Positions 1 to 12,364 of a stretch of 64,000 nucleotides of DNA are shown here, piece after piece. Source of the DNA: Tiliqua scincoides (taxonomy: Eukaryota; Chordata; Lepidosauria; Squamata; Scincidae); contig NC_089821.1 in NCBI RefSeq assembly GCF_035046505.1, forward strand, positions 60,916,256-60,980,255, written 5' to 3'. The notes under the pieces were generated by a model. That model had not been told where the DNA came from, did not search any database, and saw only the letters and a program-made list of their open reading frames with translations. Position numbers and translations under genes: made by a program. Each line of letters starts with the position of its first letter. Position 1 is the stretch's first letter.

Positions 1-265
1 CATTTTGATTAACCCCTGCTAATTGGGTAAGAGGCACTTTTTCAAGTGGGTGCTCCTCTTTTTAGCAGGGGGAGAGTAACTGGCCCACCTCACCCCAGCA
101 CTGTCTGTTCTAGTGGCTGTCTGCTGGTATTCATTTGCATCTTTTTAGATTGTGAGCCCTTTTGGGACAGGGAGCCATTTAGTTATTTGATTTTTCTCTG
201 TAAACCGCTTTGTGAACTTTTAGTTGAAAAGCGGTATATAAATACTGTTGATTGATTGATTGATT
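1..265 (+). repeat. L2-tailed squamate LINE/SINE 3' end
   Basis: The stretch ends in the phrase GTTGAAAAGCGGTATATAAA followed by a (GATT)n tail. It contains the 'attgtgagcccttttgggac' block that recurs inverted near 44.5 and 58.7 kb. A conserved 3' block followed by a short tandem tail is what L2-type LINEs and the SINEs that borrow their tails leave behind. The left end is outside the window or not visible. I infer an L2-related origin and cannot tell a truncated LINE from a SINE here. Confidence 0.6.
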
Positions 266-331
266 TTGGGTTTCTGAGAATCATCCAAAATTATCTGAAC
301 TGTCAGGTTTTTGGCATCCCAGGCTTGAGAT

Positions 332-835
332 TGTTATTAACCAGGATGCGGCAGGAGGTCCTGATATCTGGGCCTGGTGTGAAGCAACCAGCAAAACAGC
401 ACAGCTGATGCAATCAACTGTGCCTGCTGCAGGTGGGAGTCACGTGACTTGGGGAGAGATGAGTACTGAGTCAAGTAGGCTATAGAGGAATGGTGCAATG
501 CACCACTGGACAGCCAATCAGAGTGGGTCACAAGACTGTCTTGTGACTATGAGGTTGCCCTACTCTGATTGGCTGGCCCCACTATATATGGGGCAAGCAC
601 AGACTCCTGGATGTGGGTTGTTGTGGTGGAGTTTCTGTGTGCCGTGCTGCTGGTTTGTGTACTGATTTGGACTGCCTTCTCGTGACTGTGACCTGCTGTA
701 TCCCTGACTTCTGGACCGTTTGACTGACTTCTGCCTGCTCCTTTTACCAATACATGCTTCCGCAACAAACAAGCCTGTGTCTGCTTCTTTGGCTCTGTTT
801 GGGATTGCCTGCTTCTTTTGCTATCTCCCTACACA
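332..835 (+). mobile_element. Probable solo LTR (Gypsy/ERV-like), fossil
   Basis: The layout resembles a long terminal repeat: two CCAAT-type boxes (about 513 and 569), a TATA-like CTATATATGG (about 581-590), then a downstream segment rich in repeated 'gact/tgact' phrases typical of R-U5 regions. No internal retroviral coding sequence flanks it, so if this is an LTR it is a solo one. Ends are approximate because I could not find a clear target duplication. It is treated as an old, broken copy. Confidence 0.35.
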
Positions 836-3800
836 CCCGAGCCATTCTGCTCTCGGGAAAGCAAGGGCTATTCATGAACGATTCATGAATAAAAAAAATT
901 GTCATCATACAGAAGATGAGAAGTGAGGAGAAAACTACGATGAAACTGACAGCAGATTTAATATTGACTGGCCTTATTTTACTTATACTGATTTTGTTTT
1001 GTGCTTTTAAGGTTCCTGCAATAAGGAGCCATTGCTGATACATCCCCAGTTAGTTGTGCCTGTGTCGAGGATCATCTCTGGTATCTGCGGAGCCCACAGC
1101 AAGATTAGTTGGTGGGGGAGGGGGGGAGCCTGCAGCATTGCTAAGAAGTAGGAGGTGAACTTACTGGAACCTAGTTTTCCCCACAGGCTGGCTGCTTAGC
1201 CCAAAAGTTTGCAGTTTAACAGCCTTAAGATGGAGTGTAAAAAGAGCTGCATAGACCTATTAGATTAGCCTTGTAGAGTGCTAGACATAGATTCCAGGAT
1301 ACACCCAGGGCTTCTGGACTAAAGATCAGTGTCTGTGTTTCAGTGTTTAGAATATACAAAATCTAGCAGGTTCTGCTTTTTTGTGGGAGCAACTCTGATA
1401 TCAAACACCTCAGTGTGTATATATATATAGACTCTTCTCTCCCCCACTGACCATTAGACTAGGATAGTGATTAAAGCAAGGCCACCTCCACCCAATCCCC
1501 AGTTTGCTTCTGGGGATTTGAATCAATGCCCTATTCCTTTCACCCTTGAGCTAAGACAATGGGCAAGAAAATGCTTTATAAGAATATTTACCTCTTGGTA
1601 AACCTATTCTTCTGTTTACCAGAAGAGAACAACTGATTTTAGTACACAGTTTAGTTTTCATTAGTTTGAAGATTCACTAGCTATTTTCTGCCATTGTTTC
1701 AGAATAATACTGAATAATCATCTCTTTCTGCTTCATCTCGCGACTTTCAGACAAAGGCTCAAATCTATGTACTTTCTTGGAAGTAAGCCCTGTTGAATAT
1801 AGTAGGATTTATTTCTGATTAAGCATCCACAGGATCGCATGGAGCCTTCAGGTGTTTTCTGGTATTGGACTGCAGAATGACCCTCTGCTGCTTAACTCCA
1901 TAGAATTTCAGAAAAATGAACAGACTGCATTATCCCAAATGATTATTTGTTTCCATTTTGATCAGTCTACTTAGGAACAAAGAGGAGAGGAATCTTCACA
2001 TGCTTGCTTGCCTTATGGTGCAAAAACCAAATCAGTTAGGATTGGGAGAGCCCAGTGGGGAGGTAGAATGACTAGTGTAGGAAAGAGGGATACTTAAAAG
2101 CAAAATGCTGCTAAGAACTAGGATTATCTTTTGGTTTTCTATTTAGAGAGTGTTATGTTTTTCTTCTTTCCTGCCTCTTCCCTTTCTCCATCCTGTAATT
2201 CCTCAAATGGGCTGCCTCTGCTAACTGGGAGGGAGGATGGGTTGGCCACTGCTGGATGCAACTTGAGGGGCCTTGATGCATGCTGTTGCTATGCTGGTTT
2301 GGCTGTAGTGCACACCAAGTTGTAGTTGCTACACATGCATACTCAATTTGAAATAAAGAGATGAGAGCAGATGGGGAGAACTTGGAGATTGATCCAAGCA
2401 ATCAAAGCCAAACCCACTTAACAAGAAGATAGTGGAGTATGGTAACAATCACTGATGTTTTGCCTACTCCTCCCTAATTTTAGACATGTATAACTCATAG
2501 GTTATATTATGATATCTCAGCCTCCTAAGAAGCTGCTGTGATGTCCTGCTGCAGTGGCCCTTCTCCTGAAGCTCATTGGAATGAACCTCCTGAACCTCTT
2601 GTGGAAGAGCCACATGGCATAGAAGGCACAGCAGTTTGTGGATTCCCTGTCTTCATGTCTTGTCCAACTTAGAGAGTTGATCCTAACCAGCCTTCCTTCT
2701 GGGATTTGGTATGCAGCAACCAATGCAAGCCAAACCCAGCCAGGGCAAAGGGCAGATATGTCCATGTGGTAGTAAAACATCCAGTCAGATTCACGACATC
2801 ACCAACCCAAGGTATTATAAGGTCACACACTCCTATGTTGTTTACAGATTTACCTGTTCAAGTTCTTACAGGAGGGCGTGAGTTTGCCCAGCCCACGCAG
2901 ATTACTCAAGTTTTACTAGTGTGTGTCTTCAAGATTTTAGAGGCCCTTAGCTAACCTAGGAGAGGGACTTTCCGAAGGCAGCCCCTTTCTGACTGTCCTT
3001 CCCACTCTTTGGTGCTGGCAATGAAAGCTACTTTTTCCTCAGTAAATCTCATTCTGACCTGTAGGAGATTGGGGAGCATGGGAAAAAACAACCATCACTA
3101 AATATTAGGTGCTGTATCCATCTTTCTTGTACCTGCCCAACCCTCTTCTGTTCTTTGACTTCATGGAGAAAGTGGAAACCAGGTAAATGAGCCTTACCCT
3201 GTACAACCAATGCGAGTTTGATCAGCACCAACATGTGTGCATGCATATGATGTCACATTATGGAAGACTCTGGGGCCTCATTAAGCCTGGAGCCCTGTGC
3301 AGTTTCCCCCTATTTCAGACAACCTGCCTGTCTTTGCTACAGTTGTCAGCTCAGATCAGACTGAATTGTGGATTTATTTTGCTAGTTCTGCTCTTTGCTT
3401 TTGACTTGCTCAAGGCCTCAATTCAATCCCCCTATGTCAAAGCTAGTATCCACTGAGTTTCTGCTCTGCAATAGATCTTCCATCATTTCAGCTGTGCAAG
3501 ACATAGTCATGCTGGTGGCCACAATTAACCTTTCTGCTGTTTAAAAGGTGAGGAAAAGCAGTGACTGAAGGCCACTCTTAAGGTAGAAGCAGCAACAAAG
3601 ACAAGTAATTGGAGTCTTAAGGAAGAGCAAGAGGAAGAAAAGGAAGACACCCAAGCTCAAGAAGAATGTATTTTAAAATCACCAAATTTAAGGAAACTAG
3701 TTTTTAAAAACCTGTTTGAGGATAGAAAGGTCTTCAAGTTCTTCAAGAAGAGATTTGAAACAGCAAATAAATGATTTACCTTTCTGACAAACAAATATAG

Positions 3801-4180
3801 TTAAGTAACAGGGCGGGAAAAGTAAAGCACCATTTTAAAAAGGGGGGAGGAATGGCAATGAGATCATCATGCTGAACCCCCTAAAGAAATTACAACCAAA
3901 ATTTTGAGATTACAACCAATTGGTATAGATGTCTTTCTGGTAAGATTGATTACAGCCTAAGTCTTATTGAACAAAATGGGCTTACTTCTGAGTAAAATAA
4001 ATAACACCATTTTCAGACAACTTTACCTGTTGGAAATGATTTCAGGGAAAACTAATTTCTCTGTATTCAGATCTGTCAGCTCAATGTCTTTTCCAAGTAA
4101 ACCAGTGAAAAGCATAGTTAAAGATGAAATTATTGGGCATATAAAAGAGTAAATCTTTCTAAGAGAGAATCAGCATTGGT
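836..4180. other. LRP6 intron, mostly unrecognised sequence
   Basis: No exon, RNA gene or intact element was recognised here. A worn copy of the dispersed 'gtaagycc...gggctta' hairpin repeat lies at about 1785-1845, and another at about 3955-3995. Purine-rich sequence at 3540-3660 has no clear identity. The exon that normally precedes the penultimate LRP6 exon was not seen, so it probably lies upstream of the window. Confidence 0.5.
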
Positions 4181-4184
4181 TTCT

Positions 4185-4800
4185 GCAAAGGTCAATCCTA
4201 TCTCACTAACCTTAAGTGTTCTTTGAGAATGTCAGCAGGAATGCGGGTAGAAAAGATCCAGTTGATTTTGTTTATGTGAACTTTCAAGGAAATTTTGACA
4301 AAGTTCCTTGCCAAAGGTTTTTGAGTAAACTTGGCAGATGGTATAAGTCTGTTTTGTGAATTTGTAACTGGTTAAAAAATAAGAAGCAGAGAGTGTAAAG
4401 TATATAGGAATAAATAGGAAATTTTCTCAATGGCGAGACGTAAGAAGTGGGGTATACCAAGGATACGTATTTGGACCTGTGCTTTTTAACTTTTTCATAA
4501 ATCAACAGGAGATTGGGGGTCTCTCAGTGTGGTCACCAAGATTGCACATGACACCAAACTATTCAGCATGGTAAAAATAAAAATAGATAATGAAGAGCAC
4601 TAAAAAAGATGCCCCCAAACTTCCTGAATAGGCAACCAATTGAAAAATGGGTTCAGTGTCAAAAAGTGTAAACTGATGCAGGTTCGGGCAAAACAGTCAA
4701 GTCCATCTTATGCTCTGATGAGGTCTGCATTGCTGGTGATGAATCAGGGAAGAGATCTTGGAATTGTGGTAGATAGCCCAATGCAAATATCTGGTGTGCA
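4185..4800 (+). mobile_element. Degraded CR1 LINE fragment (RT region)
   Basis: Frame-broken translation gives pieces resembling the CR1 reverse transcriptase: a 'QHGFCKGQS' block, a 'DFVYVNFQGNFDKVP' block that matches the usual LDFSKAFDTVPH, and 'SVRSGVYQG'-like and 'HDTKLFS' blocks in order. Several stops and frameshifts break it. It lies in the LRP6 intron in sense orientation, less than 400 bp upstream of the penultimate exon. Confidence 0.6.
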
Positions 4801-5117
4801 TCTGTCTCCCTTCCTTGCCAATGTTTTGTTGGAAGTTGAAGACATGGCTTTTCTCACTGGCATTTTCTTTAATCTGGTATTCTTTTATACTTTGTTTATA
4901 TCCTTCTGTTTACTTGCTGCTGCTGTTCTTTATGATCTTTTGTTTTGACTTGTTTTTAACAAGATGGTGGCACCCAGGTGGTACAGAGAACCCCTGACTA
5001 ATGGTATTGTGTGCATGGGTGCTATACATAAGGTTGCAGTAGTTTCTGTAACAGTAGTGACTCCAAACACCTGTATTTGCATATTAAACCATTTCTTTTT
5101 TATTCCTGTTTCCACAG

Positions 5118-5215
5118 ATTTTGAACCCGCCACCTTCACCAGCCACTGATCGCTCCTTGTACAACACAGAAATGTTCTATTCCTCAAACATTCCTTCGAC
5201 AACAAGATCTTACAG
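5118..5215 (+). CDS. LRP6: LRP6 penultimate coding exon (cytoplasmic tail)
   Basis: LRP6 is a single-pass plasma-membrane co-receptor that binds Wnt together with Frizzled. Its cytoplasmic tail recruits Axin and inhibits GSK3 when phosphorylated. This 98 bp exon has a polypyrimidine tract and CAG acceptor ending at 5117 and a donor ACAG|GTATAG after 5215. It reads [20 protein letters not shown], then [12 protein letters not shown], and ends two bases into an Arg codon completed by the next exon. [11 protein letters not shown] is the first of the five PPP(S/T)P motifs, the site whose serine corresponds to Ser1490 in human LRP6. From memory, the human paralogue LRP5 differs clearly in this block, which is why LRP6 is preferred. 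The exon is open throughout. Confidence 0.95.
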
Positions 5216-5290
5216 GTATAGATCCTTTTAAAATTCTTAATGTCTAGTTCACATCAGTAAGCTGAAATGAACTTGACTAATATTTAAATA

Positions 5291-6612
5291 CAGTAGAACC
5301 TCCAAAGTTGACCACCTCTCTATATTGACCACCTCCTTAAGTTGACCTAATTTTCGCAGTATGGACAGACACTGCATATATACTGTGGAAGACCAACCTC
5401 TCTATACTGACCACCTCCGTAAGTTGTATCTTGACCACTTCTACCATTGCACAGAATATTAATTTACCTTCCGTAAGTTGCCCACTGAATGCAATAATGT
5501 GGGCCTGTGTTTTGTCTTGTTTGTCCCATCTTAGAAAAGCAAGAAGCCACGTGACAATCCCTCACCTACGCCTGCTAGCTAGAGTGTGCAAAAGGGTTTT
5601 TATAGGTGGGCACACTGCACATAGCTGACAGACCTGCGCCAGCTGCCAATTGTACCTGGACATGTACCAAGTTGTGCGGGACATGAGTTTGCTTGTACAT
5701 AGTGAAGCCACAGTCCTTTCACTTTGGTTCCCATCACCAGTGCATTGCTTTACACTTATTTTGAAGCACAACTGCTATTTTGCTGCCTTCTCCCAGTTTG
5801 GAGAGATCCTTCTGGAGCACTTCACAATCCCTTCTGGTCTTCACCACTCAGAAAAGTTTAGTGTCATCCACAAACTTGTCCACCTCCCTACTTATCCCCG
5901 TTTCCAGGTCATTTATGAAGATGTTGAAAAGCACCAGTCCCAGGACAGATCCTTGAGGCACTCCACTTTCCACCTCTCTCCACTTTTTTTGTCAATTGCC
6001 CAGTGACACCCACTCTCTGTTTCCTGGTCCTCAGCCAGTTCCCAATCCATGAGAGGACCTGTGCTTTTATTCCCTGACTGTGGAGTTTTCTCAACAGTTT
6101 TTAGTGAGGGACAGTGTCAAACACTTTCTGGCATTTAGTGAATCTGAGGAGACCCAATGGAGAGGCCAGGCAGCCTAAGTAAAAAAATGGGTTGGTTTTT
6201 TTTAGCTCTTGGGGCTATGTAACATGCTACATGCTATGTGCTGGCAAGGGATAGCATTGGTCCGCCTGTCTGCTATGAAACCAAGTATTTTTTTTTTAAC
6301 TTACAATTTTTTTTAAGCTTATGAATTTCCAGGGGTTTTTTAAAATACTGATTGTAGGCTGTTTATTCTTTGTCTCTTGATGTAGATATAGATGAAATAA
6401 ATAGTAAGCATCACAAGAGGATCCATTCTCATTGATATTTGCAATAAAACTTTTTAAAAATCCAATCTAAACAATAACTTGGCCTTGCATTTGTTGTCCT
6501 GGGAGCTAAACATGATAATATATAAATGCCTTTTTTCTGTATGTTGACCACCTCCCTATGTTGACCAATTTCCTCCAGACCCTTGGATGGTCAACATAAG
6601 GAGGTTCTACTG
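5291..6612. mobile_element. pogo/Tigger-like DNA transposon with nested CR1
   Basis: Terminal inverted repeats CAGTAGAACCTCC at 5291 and GGAGGTTCTACTG ending at 6612 are flanked by TA on both sides, the target duplication of Tc1/mariner and Tigger elements. Subterminal 'gttgaccacctc' phrases recur at both ends (5308-5420 and about 6543-6570). No transposase reading frame was seen, so the copy is non-autonomous or decayed. A CR1 fragment sits in its middle. Confidence 0.75.
5775..6165 (-). mobile_element. CR1 LINE fragment nested in the Tigger-like element
   Basis: The minus strand reads LHSQGIKAQVLSWIGNWLRT, then [14 protein letters not shown], a segment of CR1 ORF2 just downstream of the first catalytic block. 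It has no CR1 3' tail. The flanking sequence belongs to the Tigger-like element, so either CR1 inserted into it or the two were joined by rearrangement. Confidence 0.65.
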
Positions 6613-6614
6613 TA

Positions 6615-7090
6615 TATTAAAAGTTTAGCTTCCTTCATCATTTCCCTTTCATTCCGCTGCATTTTGGATAGGAGTCACCTTTTCTTAATATTTGTAGATG
6701 TAGAAGGTGGGATGTAGAAGTTGGGTGTCTAGCAAATAGACAAACATGCTTAGATTAAAACCAACCACTCTGCAAGCAACATGATTGGTTCCCAAACAAA
6801 TACTGTTTAACACGATGGGGAAATGGCTGATGCAATTCTTTTCTAATAGCTGTTGGAAACAAAGGAAGACATATGTTCTTTAGAGGTTGAAGTGAAACAA
6901 TGGCATGTGTGATTTATGACGGGGAATCTGAAATGTACATGAACACTGAAATTCACCCTTAGAGCCTGAGGAAGTATGTGGTGGTAGATTAAGTGGTAGA
7001 TTCGCCTAGATTAGGACTACATTAAAAAAAAACCAAACCTTGAGATGATACAGTGCTAATCTGATGAGGCTCCTCATTACAAAAAGCCTC
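6615..7090. other. LRP6 last intron, unrecognised sequence
   Basis: This is AT-rich sequence between the Tigger-like element and the foldback repeat. I see no exon, no RNA gene and no recognisable mobile element. Confidence 0.4.
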
Positions 7091-7280
7091 CTTCCAGAGC
7101 ATGTTCTTGCTGACAAGCATGTTTTCATCAATGAGAACACAAGCCAACTCTGCCCAGAGGGGGCCAAGGACCACCAAGCAGAGCCTCGGCACACTGCTCA
7201 ACAGTCTTCAGCCTGCTCTGGGCCATGTTGTGTTCTCACTTGATGAAAATACGCTTGTCAGCAAGAACACGCTCCAGAGG
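7091..7280. repeat. Foldback element with about 52 bp inverted arms
   Basis: The left arm (about 7091-7143, core ATGTTCTTGCTGACAAGC) is nearly the reverse complement of the right arm (about 7228-7280, core GCTTGTCAGCAAGAACAC). Only a handful of mismatches or gaps separate them, and an 84 bp spacer lies between. It resembles a foldback MITE. It lies about 180 bp upstream of the last LRP6 exon. No family name could be assigned. Confidence 0.75.
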
Positions 7281-7319
7281 TGGGCTTTTCATATTTAAAA
7301 AAGGGGAAATTTGCCAACC

Positions 7320-7396
7320 TGGAAGTGTTGGTTGTTCTGGGCAACATTCCATGACCTAAAGAAATCAGGTCACGACTCACAGTTTGAGAAATGCTG
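7320..7396. mobile_element. hAT-like right end, truncated
   Basis: The sequence 'aggtcacgactcacagtttgagaaatgctg' broken into parts matches the common hAT right end: CAGTTTGAGAAATGCTG is the reverse complement of a CAGC(A)TTTCTCAAACTG terminus. The next eight bases, cactagca, have TA in the middle like the other hAT targets in this window. No left end was found. Confidence 0.35.
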
Positions 7397-7459
7397 CACT
7401 AGCATCACTTTTCCCACTCGTGTGCGTATGTTTAAAAGACAACTAACTTTATTTTTCAG

Positions 7460-7721
7460 GCCCTATCTTATAAGGGGAATAGCTCCACCAACTACTCCTT
7501 GCAGCACTGATGTGTGCGATAGTGACTACACTACAAGTCGATGGAAAGCCAATAAATACTACATAGATCTAAATTCAGACTCGGACCCTTATCCTCCTCC
7601 TCCTACTCCCCGCAGCCAGTACATGTCAGCGGAAGAGAGCTGTCCACCATCTCCTGCTACTGAGAGAAGTTACTTTCATCTTTATCCCCCTCCGCCATCA
7701 CCTTGTACAGACTCTTCATGA
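7460..7721 (+). CDS. LRP6: LRP6 terminal coding exon, C-terminus and stop
   Basis: This exon encodes the last 86 residues of the Wnt co-receptor LRP6, plus the last base of a split Arg codon. The acceptor is TTTATTTTTCAG|G, and the frame joins the previous exon to give [13 protein letters not shown]. Motifs appear in order: [10 protein letters not shown] (motif B), [21 protein letters not shown] (motif C), [12 protein letters not shown] (motif D) and [12 protein letters not shown] (motif E). These are the GSK3/CK1 target motifs that bind Axin after Wnt stimulation. The C-terminus ends in the family's conserved CTDSS and then TGA. The [11 protein letters not shown] and SRWKA segments match LRP6 rather than LRP5 as I recall them. 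The exon is open and shows no damage. It continues into the 3'UTR. Confidence 0.97.
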
Positions 7722-10383
7722 TTTCAATAGAAGGAACTTATCTTTCTCTGTAAATATATTTTAAATATGAACAAAGATTTTTTAAATATATATATTTTAT
7801 GATCTAAAAACGGGGTGGGAACTTGAAAAAAATGTGAATAAAAATGGGTGGGTCAGGGCTGTGAAAATTGTACAGTGGAAGAATATTTATAAAATTGTGG
7901 GTTTTTTAACTTAATATCCATTCTTTTGTGCCATATTTGCCTTTGCATCGAAGTCACAAAATTAAATTGACCTCCAAAGGAGGTGGAGAGTGGAGAATAT
8001 ATACTCGGAGCTTTTTGAAATCACCTTTTTGTTTTTAGTACAGGGGAATGTGCCGAGTGTCCTTTTTTTAAGTAACTAAAAAAGGGGAGTTGGAAATACT
8101 TTGATAAAATTATTTGAAATATATACATGGGAAATTCAAAATGGTTTTATTTTAAAGGATACTTGATCATAGGTAATTAACCACAAAAAATGCACTTTTT
8201 GGGGGGAAGTTGAATGCCTTCCAACTTCCACTTGGATCCACTTTCCAGAGGAATCTTTGCATGAGGTAATGCATCTTGCACTCGTTCTCTTCACCACAAA
8301 CCACTCTCATTAGGAAGAACTATGCATTGTAGCCCATTGGCCGTGCAGCCACTTCACGCCCAAGCAAGTCTTGCCTACATTTTGAGAACCCCAGTGTAGT
8401 GTCTGTTGGGGCAACAAAGTTTCTTTTATAGTAGAACACACAATTTGAGCTTAGCAATTTTCAGGAGGCATGTGGCCATGAAACCAATGACATAAATAAA
8501 AATAGAAGCCAGAAAGGAGATAACCACTACCAGGTGTCTTGTTATTCTGAAAGCTCACAACTTTTCATCTTCCAAAGGTGTGTAGTGCACAGCACTCTTT
8601 TTTTATTCTCTCCCTAAAATATCTTGTTCATTAATTCCAACTCAGTATCTGTGGGGAAAAAAAAATTAGAACTACAATGTGTGGTCAATTAATTAATTAA
8701 TTTAAGAGGTGTTTTGTTTTTAAAATGTTTCCAATTAATTGGGCATCAGGTTTACTAACATAAAACCATGGGTAGCAGGTACGTTCTTAGAAAAGGGAAT
8801 GCTTCTTCTGATCTGCTTTGGGATACCTTGCCTGCATGATCTAAAAACAGAACACTTTAGAACTGCTGTCTTTGTTATATGTAAATTTAATGCAGATGTA
8901 ATTGATTGTATGAGTTTTAATTGATTTGTTGACTAAAATTTTTTTGAATGATGGTCCCATTAAAAAAAGTTTTTGGTGGTTAGCATGTTATCTAAAAGCT
9001 GAGACATTGGAAATTGGGACATTGTCCATAGGTCCCTGTCATAAAGAGGCTTCTAGGGGAAGCTCCTATTGGCCTGAGGAATGAATGTGACATGATTCCT
9101 TGTTCTTCCACTCTTCACACTATTCATTGGACTTTATTTCAAGGACCTGGCATTATCATAAGTGTTTGGTAGAAAGTCAGTTAGCTAGTAGGGAGGCTGG
9201 AGGAGAAGAGGATATGCTGCAAGAGTCTTGACTTGAACAGCATTCACTCCTCCTTCTGCCTTCCTTCTTTGGATTTCCTCCAACTTTGCTACAGCACCAT
9301 CTCTGCTAACAAGGCAGTTTTCACCATTATCAGATTGCTAATGCTCATGCTCCATGTGCAACTTTTACCTCAGAAGTACACTTCTTGCTGATTGCATGGT
9401 GTGTTGGGAGGGGAGACAGCAACACAACTTGAGTTACCTACCACTAAGTTTACTTTGAGTGTTCAGTCCAAGTTTTGTAAGAGTTACAATGCAAACATGC
9501 AATAAGATGATTGGAAAAGAATAAAGAACCAAGACCGTAACAATCTGTTTTCACAGCTGCAGAACAGCACGTGCATCAGGCTTTTGACAGCACTGACAGG
9601 AATGAAAAAATTTTTTTTTGAACTTATAGCTGGATGTTTAGCAAATATTTTTTTGGCAGAGCAAGATACGAAGCTCCTCCAAACTCTGGCCAGTAGTTTG
9701 TATCTTATTGACAGGGTGGAGTTCTACTTCTGATGTTTTCCCTACCACTATTCCTTACATCTCAGTTTATTCTTCCTAACCATTTGGACTTTAGTGATGA
9801 ATATCATAGTACTAGCTGATGCTTAGACTTGTGGTGTGTTTCAGTCCTAGTTTCTTAAAAAATGAGTTTTACAGTTCTGTCCTTCTATTATGAAGTATCA
9901 GCATAGGGAAGGGAGACCTGTAGTAATTATTTGTCAATGTCAGCTATGCCCATGAATACTGCAAAATTAATGTTACCTTCCAATAAGCTTTAGGATGCAG
10001 TAGATGTGGAGATGCTTGCTTCTGGCACGTACACAGCTCATCCTGAAGCGTCTAGTTGGGTCAGGTCAAGGTCATAACTGTGTGTTGACTTGTTAAGCAG
10101 TTCTCAGCAGATCTCTGACTGATCATGTAAACTGGTGGTGTGAAAAGGGAGGAAAATATTATGGTCCTATCCTATGGTTTCATATCTGACAATTATAAGT
10201 AAAAGATGCATGTATATTTTACAGTTGAGAGATGTTCATCCAGTTGTTTGACATTACTGTGTTTAATTTTTTGTGTGGCATTTGTAAAGAAGTTGCTGTT
10301 AACATTACAGATCTTGATTACATATGCATGTTAATTTCCTGTGGTCTTACCAGTGACACCAAACATTAAAAGAGAGAGATTTC

Positions 10384-10389
10384 AATAAA
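10384..10389 (+). terminator. Candidate LRP6 poly(A) signal
   Basis: A canonical AATAAA is followed about 25-50 bp later by an A-run and a GT-rich stretch (ctggtgttc), a reasonable cleavage context. It is one of several candidates. Confidence 0.3.
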
Positions 10390-12364
10390 TTGCTGATCTC
10401 CTTATAAGGGGAGAAAAAAAAAACTTGCATCGCTGGTGTTCTTCACCAACTTTCTCTGAAAAAGACTTTTCTTCAATGGTGTGGATCTGAAGAACCTTGA
10501 GTGGGAGGAAAGTAGCCAATAGTGACATTCACATATGCTTGTACAAGAATTAATGCAGTGCTATGATAGGCTGTTCACTGAACCAGTTCTTCAATGTCTA
10601 CCGGTGCAAGAGTTTCCAGAAGAAAACAGCATGTATTTGAATGTAGTTTCTTTTTTCTCACAAAATCCTTTGTTATAAAGTGTAAAATAACCCTTCAGTG
10701 AACTGAAGTGCACCATTGGATCCAATTCATAGACATTTAGAACCAAGGGAAAAGTATAGTTTGGTATTTCACATGGTCTGTATTCTTGACAATTAGTGGT
10801 ATTAATTGAGAATTAAGTCCTACTGATTTTTAAGAAAACGTTTAGTGTTTCCAGGGTAGGAGTTACTGATGTTGGTGAAATCCTGGCAAAACTGTTTCCA
10901 AAGAAGCAGCATAAGTCTACAGAGAGAAGTAAACATTTCATTTTCATCACTTGAGGTCATTTACCCTTCCCTGGTATTACTGCACAATATAACTGCCTGC
11001 AAAATATACATGGAAGTTTGAGGGGTTTTTAGTGTCATGACAACTTAGAAATGCCTTCAATGAATGTTTTTTTTAAGCCTACCTTATTACATCTGAGATG
11101 CAATGAGTTCAGATGTTCTTTTTGTTTGCCCTGAACCTGCAACTAGGTCAGTGTGATTGGATAACCCTGAGGTCTTGTATGTTGCAAGAAGGAATGTATG
11201 TATATGCTTTGTACTTTGTCTAAGGTTGACGTACCTTGAGCAACAGGGCCAGCAAGCATGTTTCTTGCAATGGGACAGAGCTGAAGTGTTTGGTGCAAAA
11301 CCCTGATTATGAGGCTGTTTTGTTGCTGTGGGCTATGCTATAATAATTTGTTGTCTTATTTGAGAATAGCTGTCAGTGCAGCCCATAGCTGAAGGGGAGG
11401 CATGGCTTACCAACTAATTATTCAGGAAGGGTGCAGGCAGAAATTCTTTTCTCAAAACACAGTTGAACCTAAAAGTGCTGAAACACTTGACAGCAAAAAT
11501 AAGTAGCTCACAGAAACAATGTTTTGAATTCTTAATGCTGATTTTTGGGAAAGCTTTCTCAGTTATCAAAAAAATCTGTGTGAGTCGATCTAATGGAAAG
11601 ATGTCATCTTTGTACATTATAATATAAGAAATAGCAAATGACCTTCCGATCTTCAGATATGGCCTTCCAGTTTTGCTTCCTTTGTAATATCTTCCTGCAG
11701 TTCTGGTCAATGGTTGTGTGAGGTGTTCCTTCCATGTAGGAAATGCCTAAAAATGGTCAAATTCATTTTTTCTCTTTTGACACTGCTTGTGGGTTTGGTA
11801 GAAGTTCATCTGGCTGAGTTTCTACCCCCAAAATAGGTTTTGGTGTGAAACAATCTCGGTTCAGTTGCCTTTGATTGACTTGCCATTTGGTTCTATTTCA
11901 GACCAATCATCTTTTTTGTCAATATGGTCATATATTAGGCTTCAGATACCAAATGAACTGAAAATCTGTACTAGTACAGTCATGAAAAGTGAATTTGAGC
12001 TTAACGTAGTACACAAAAATGCTGTTTTTCGGAGAGATCAAAGTGGACTTACATTTGTGTTTTAAAAGAAACTAGTGAAAAAAGAGAGCACCTTTAGGCA
12101 AGGATCCATGTTCCATGAAGGGTGTGTGCATCTGTGCAGTACACATTATAACGGGTAATACCCACAAATTATGGGCAGGGGGAATCCACTTTTGCTCAGC
12201 AATTAATTTGTTTCCTTCTTTGCATGCCTTAAGAATTCAGGACAGTGCTTTTAGAGAGAAGAGCCAATTTTAAATTCAGGCTATGGTGAAGTTCTGTTTG
12301 GGAACCAAAATGTGAAGAAACTTCTTTGCAACTAATTCAGTGGGGTGTGTTGAGAATTTTTAGG

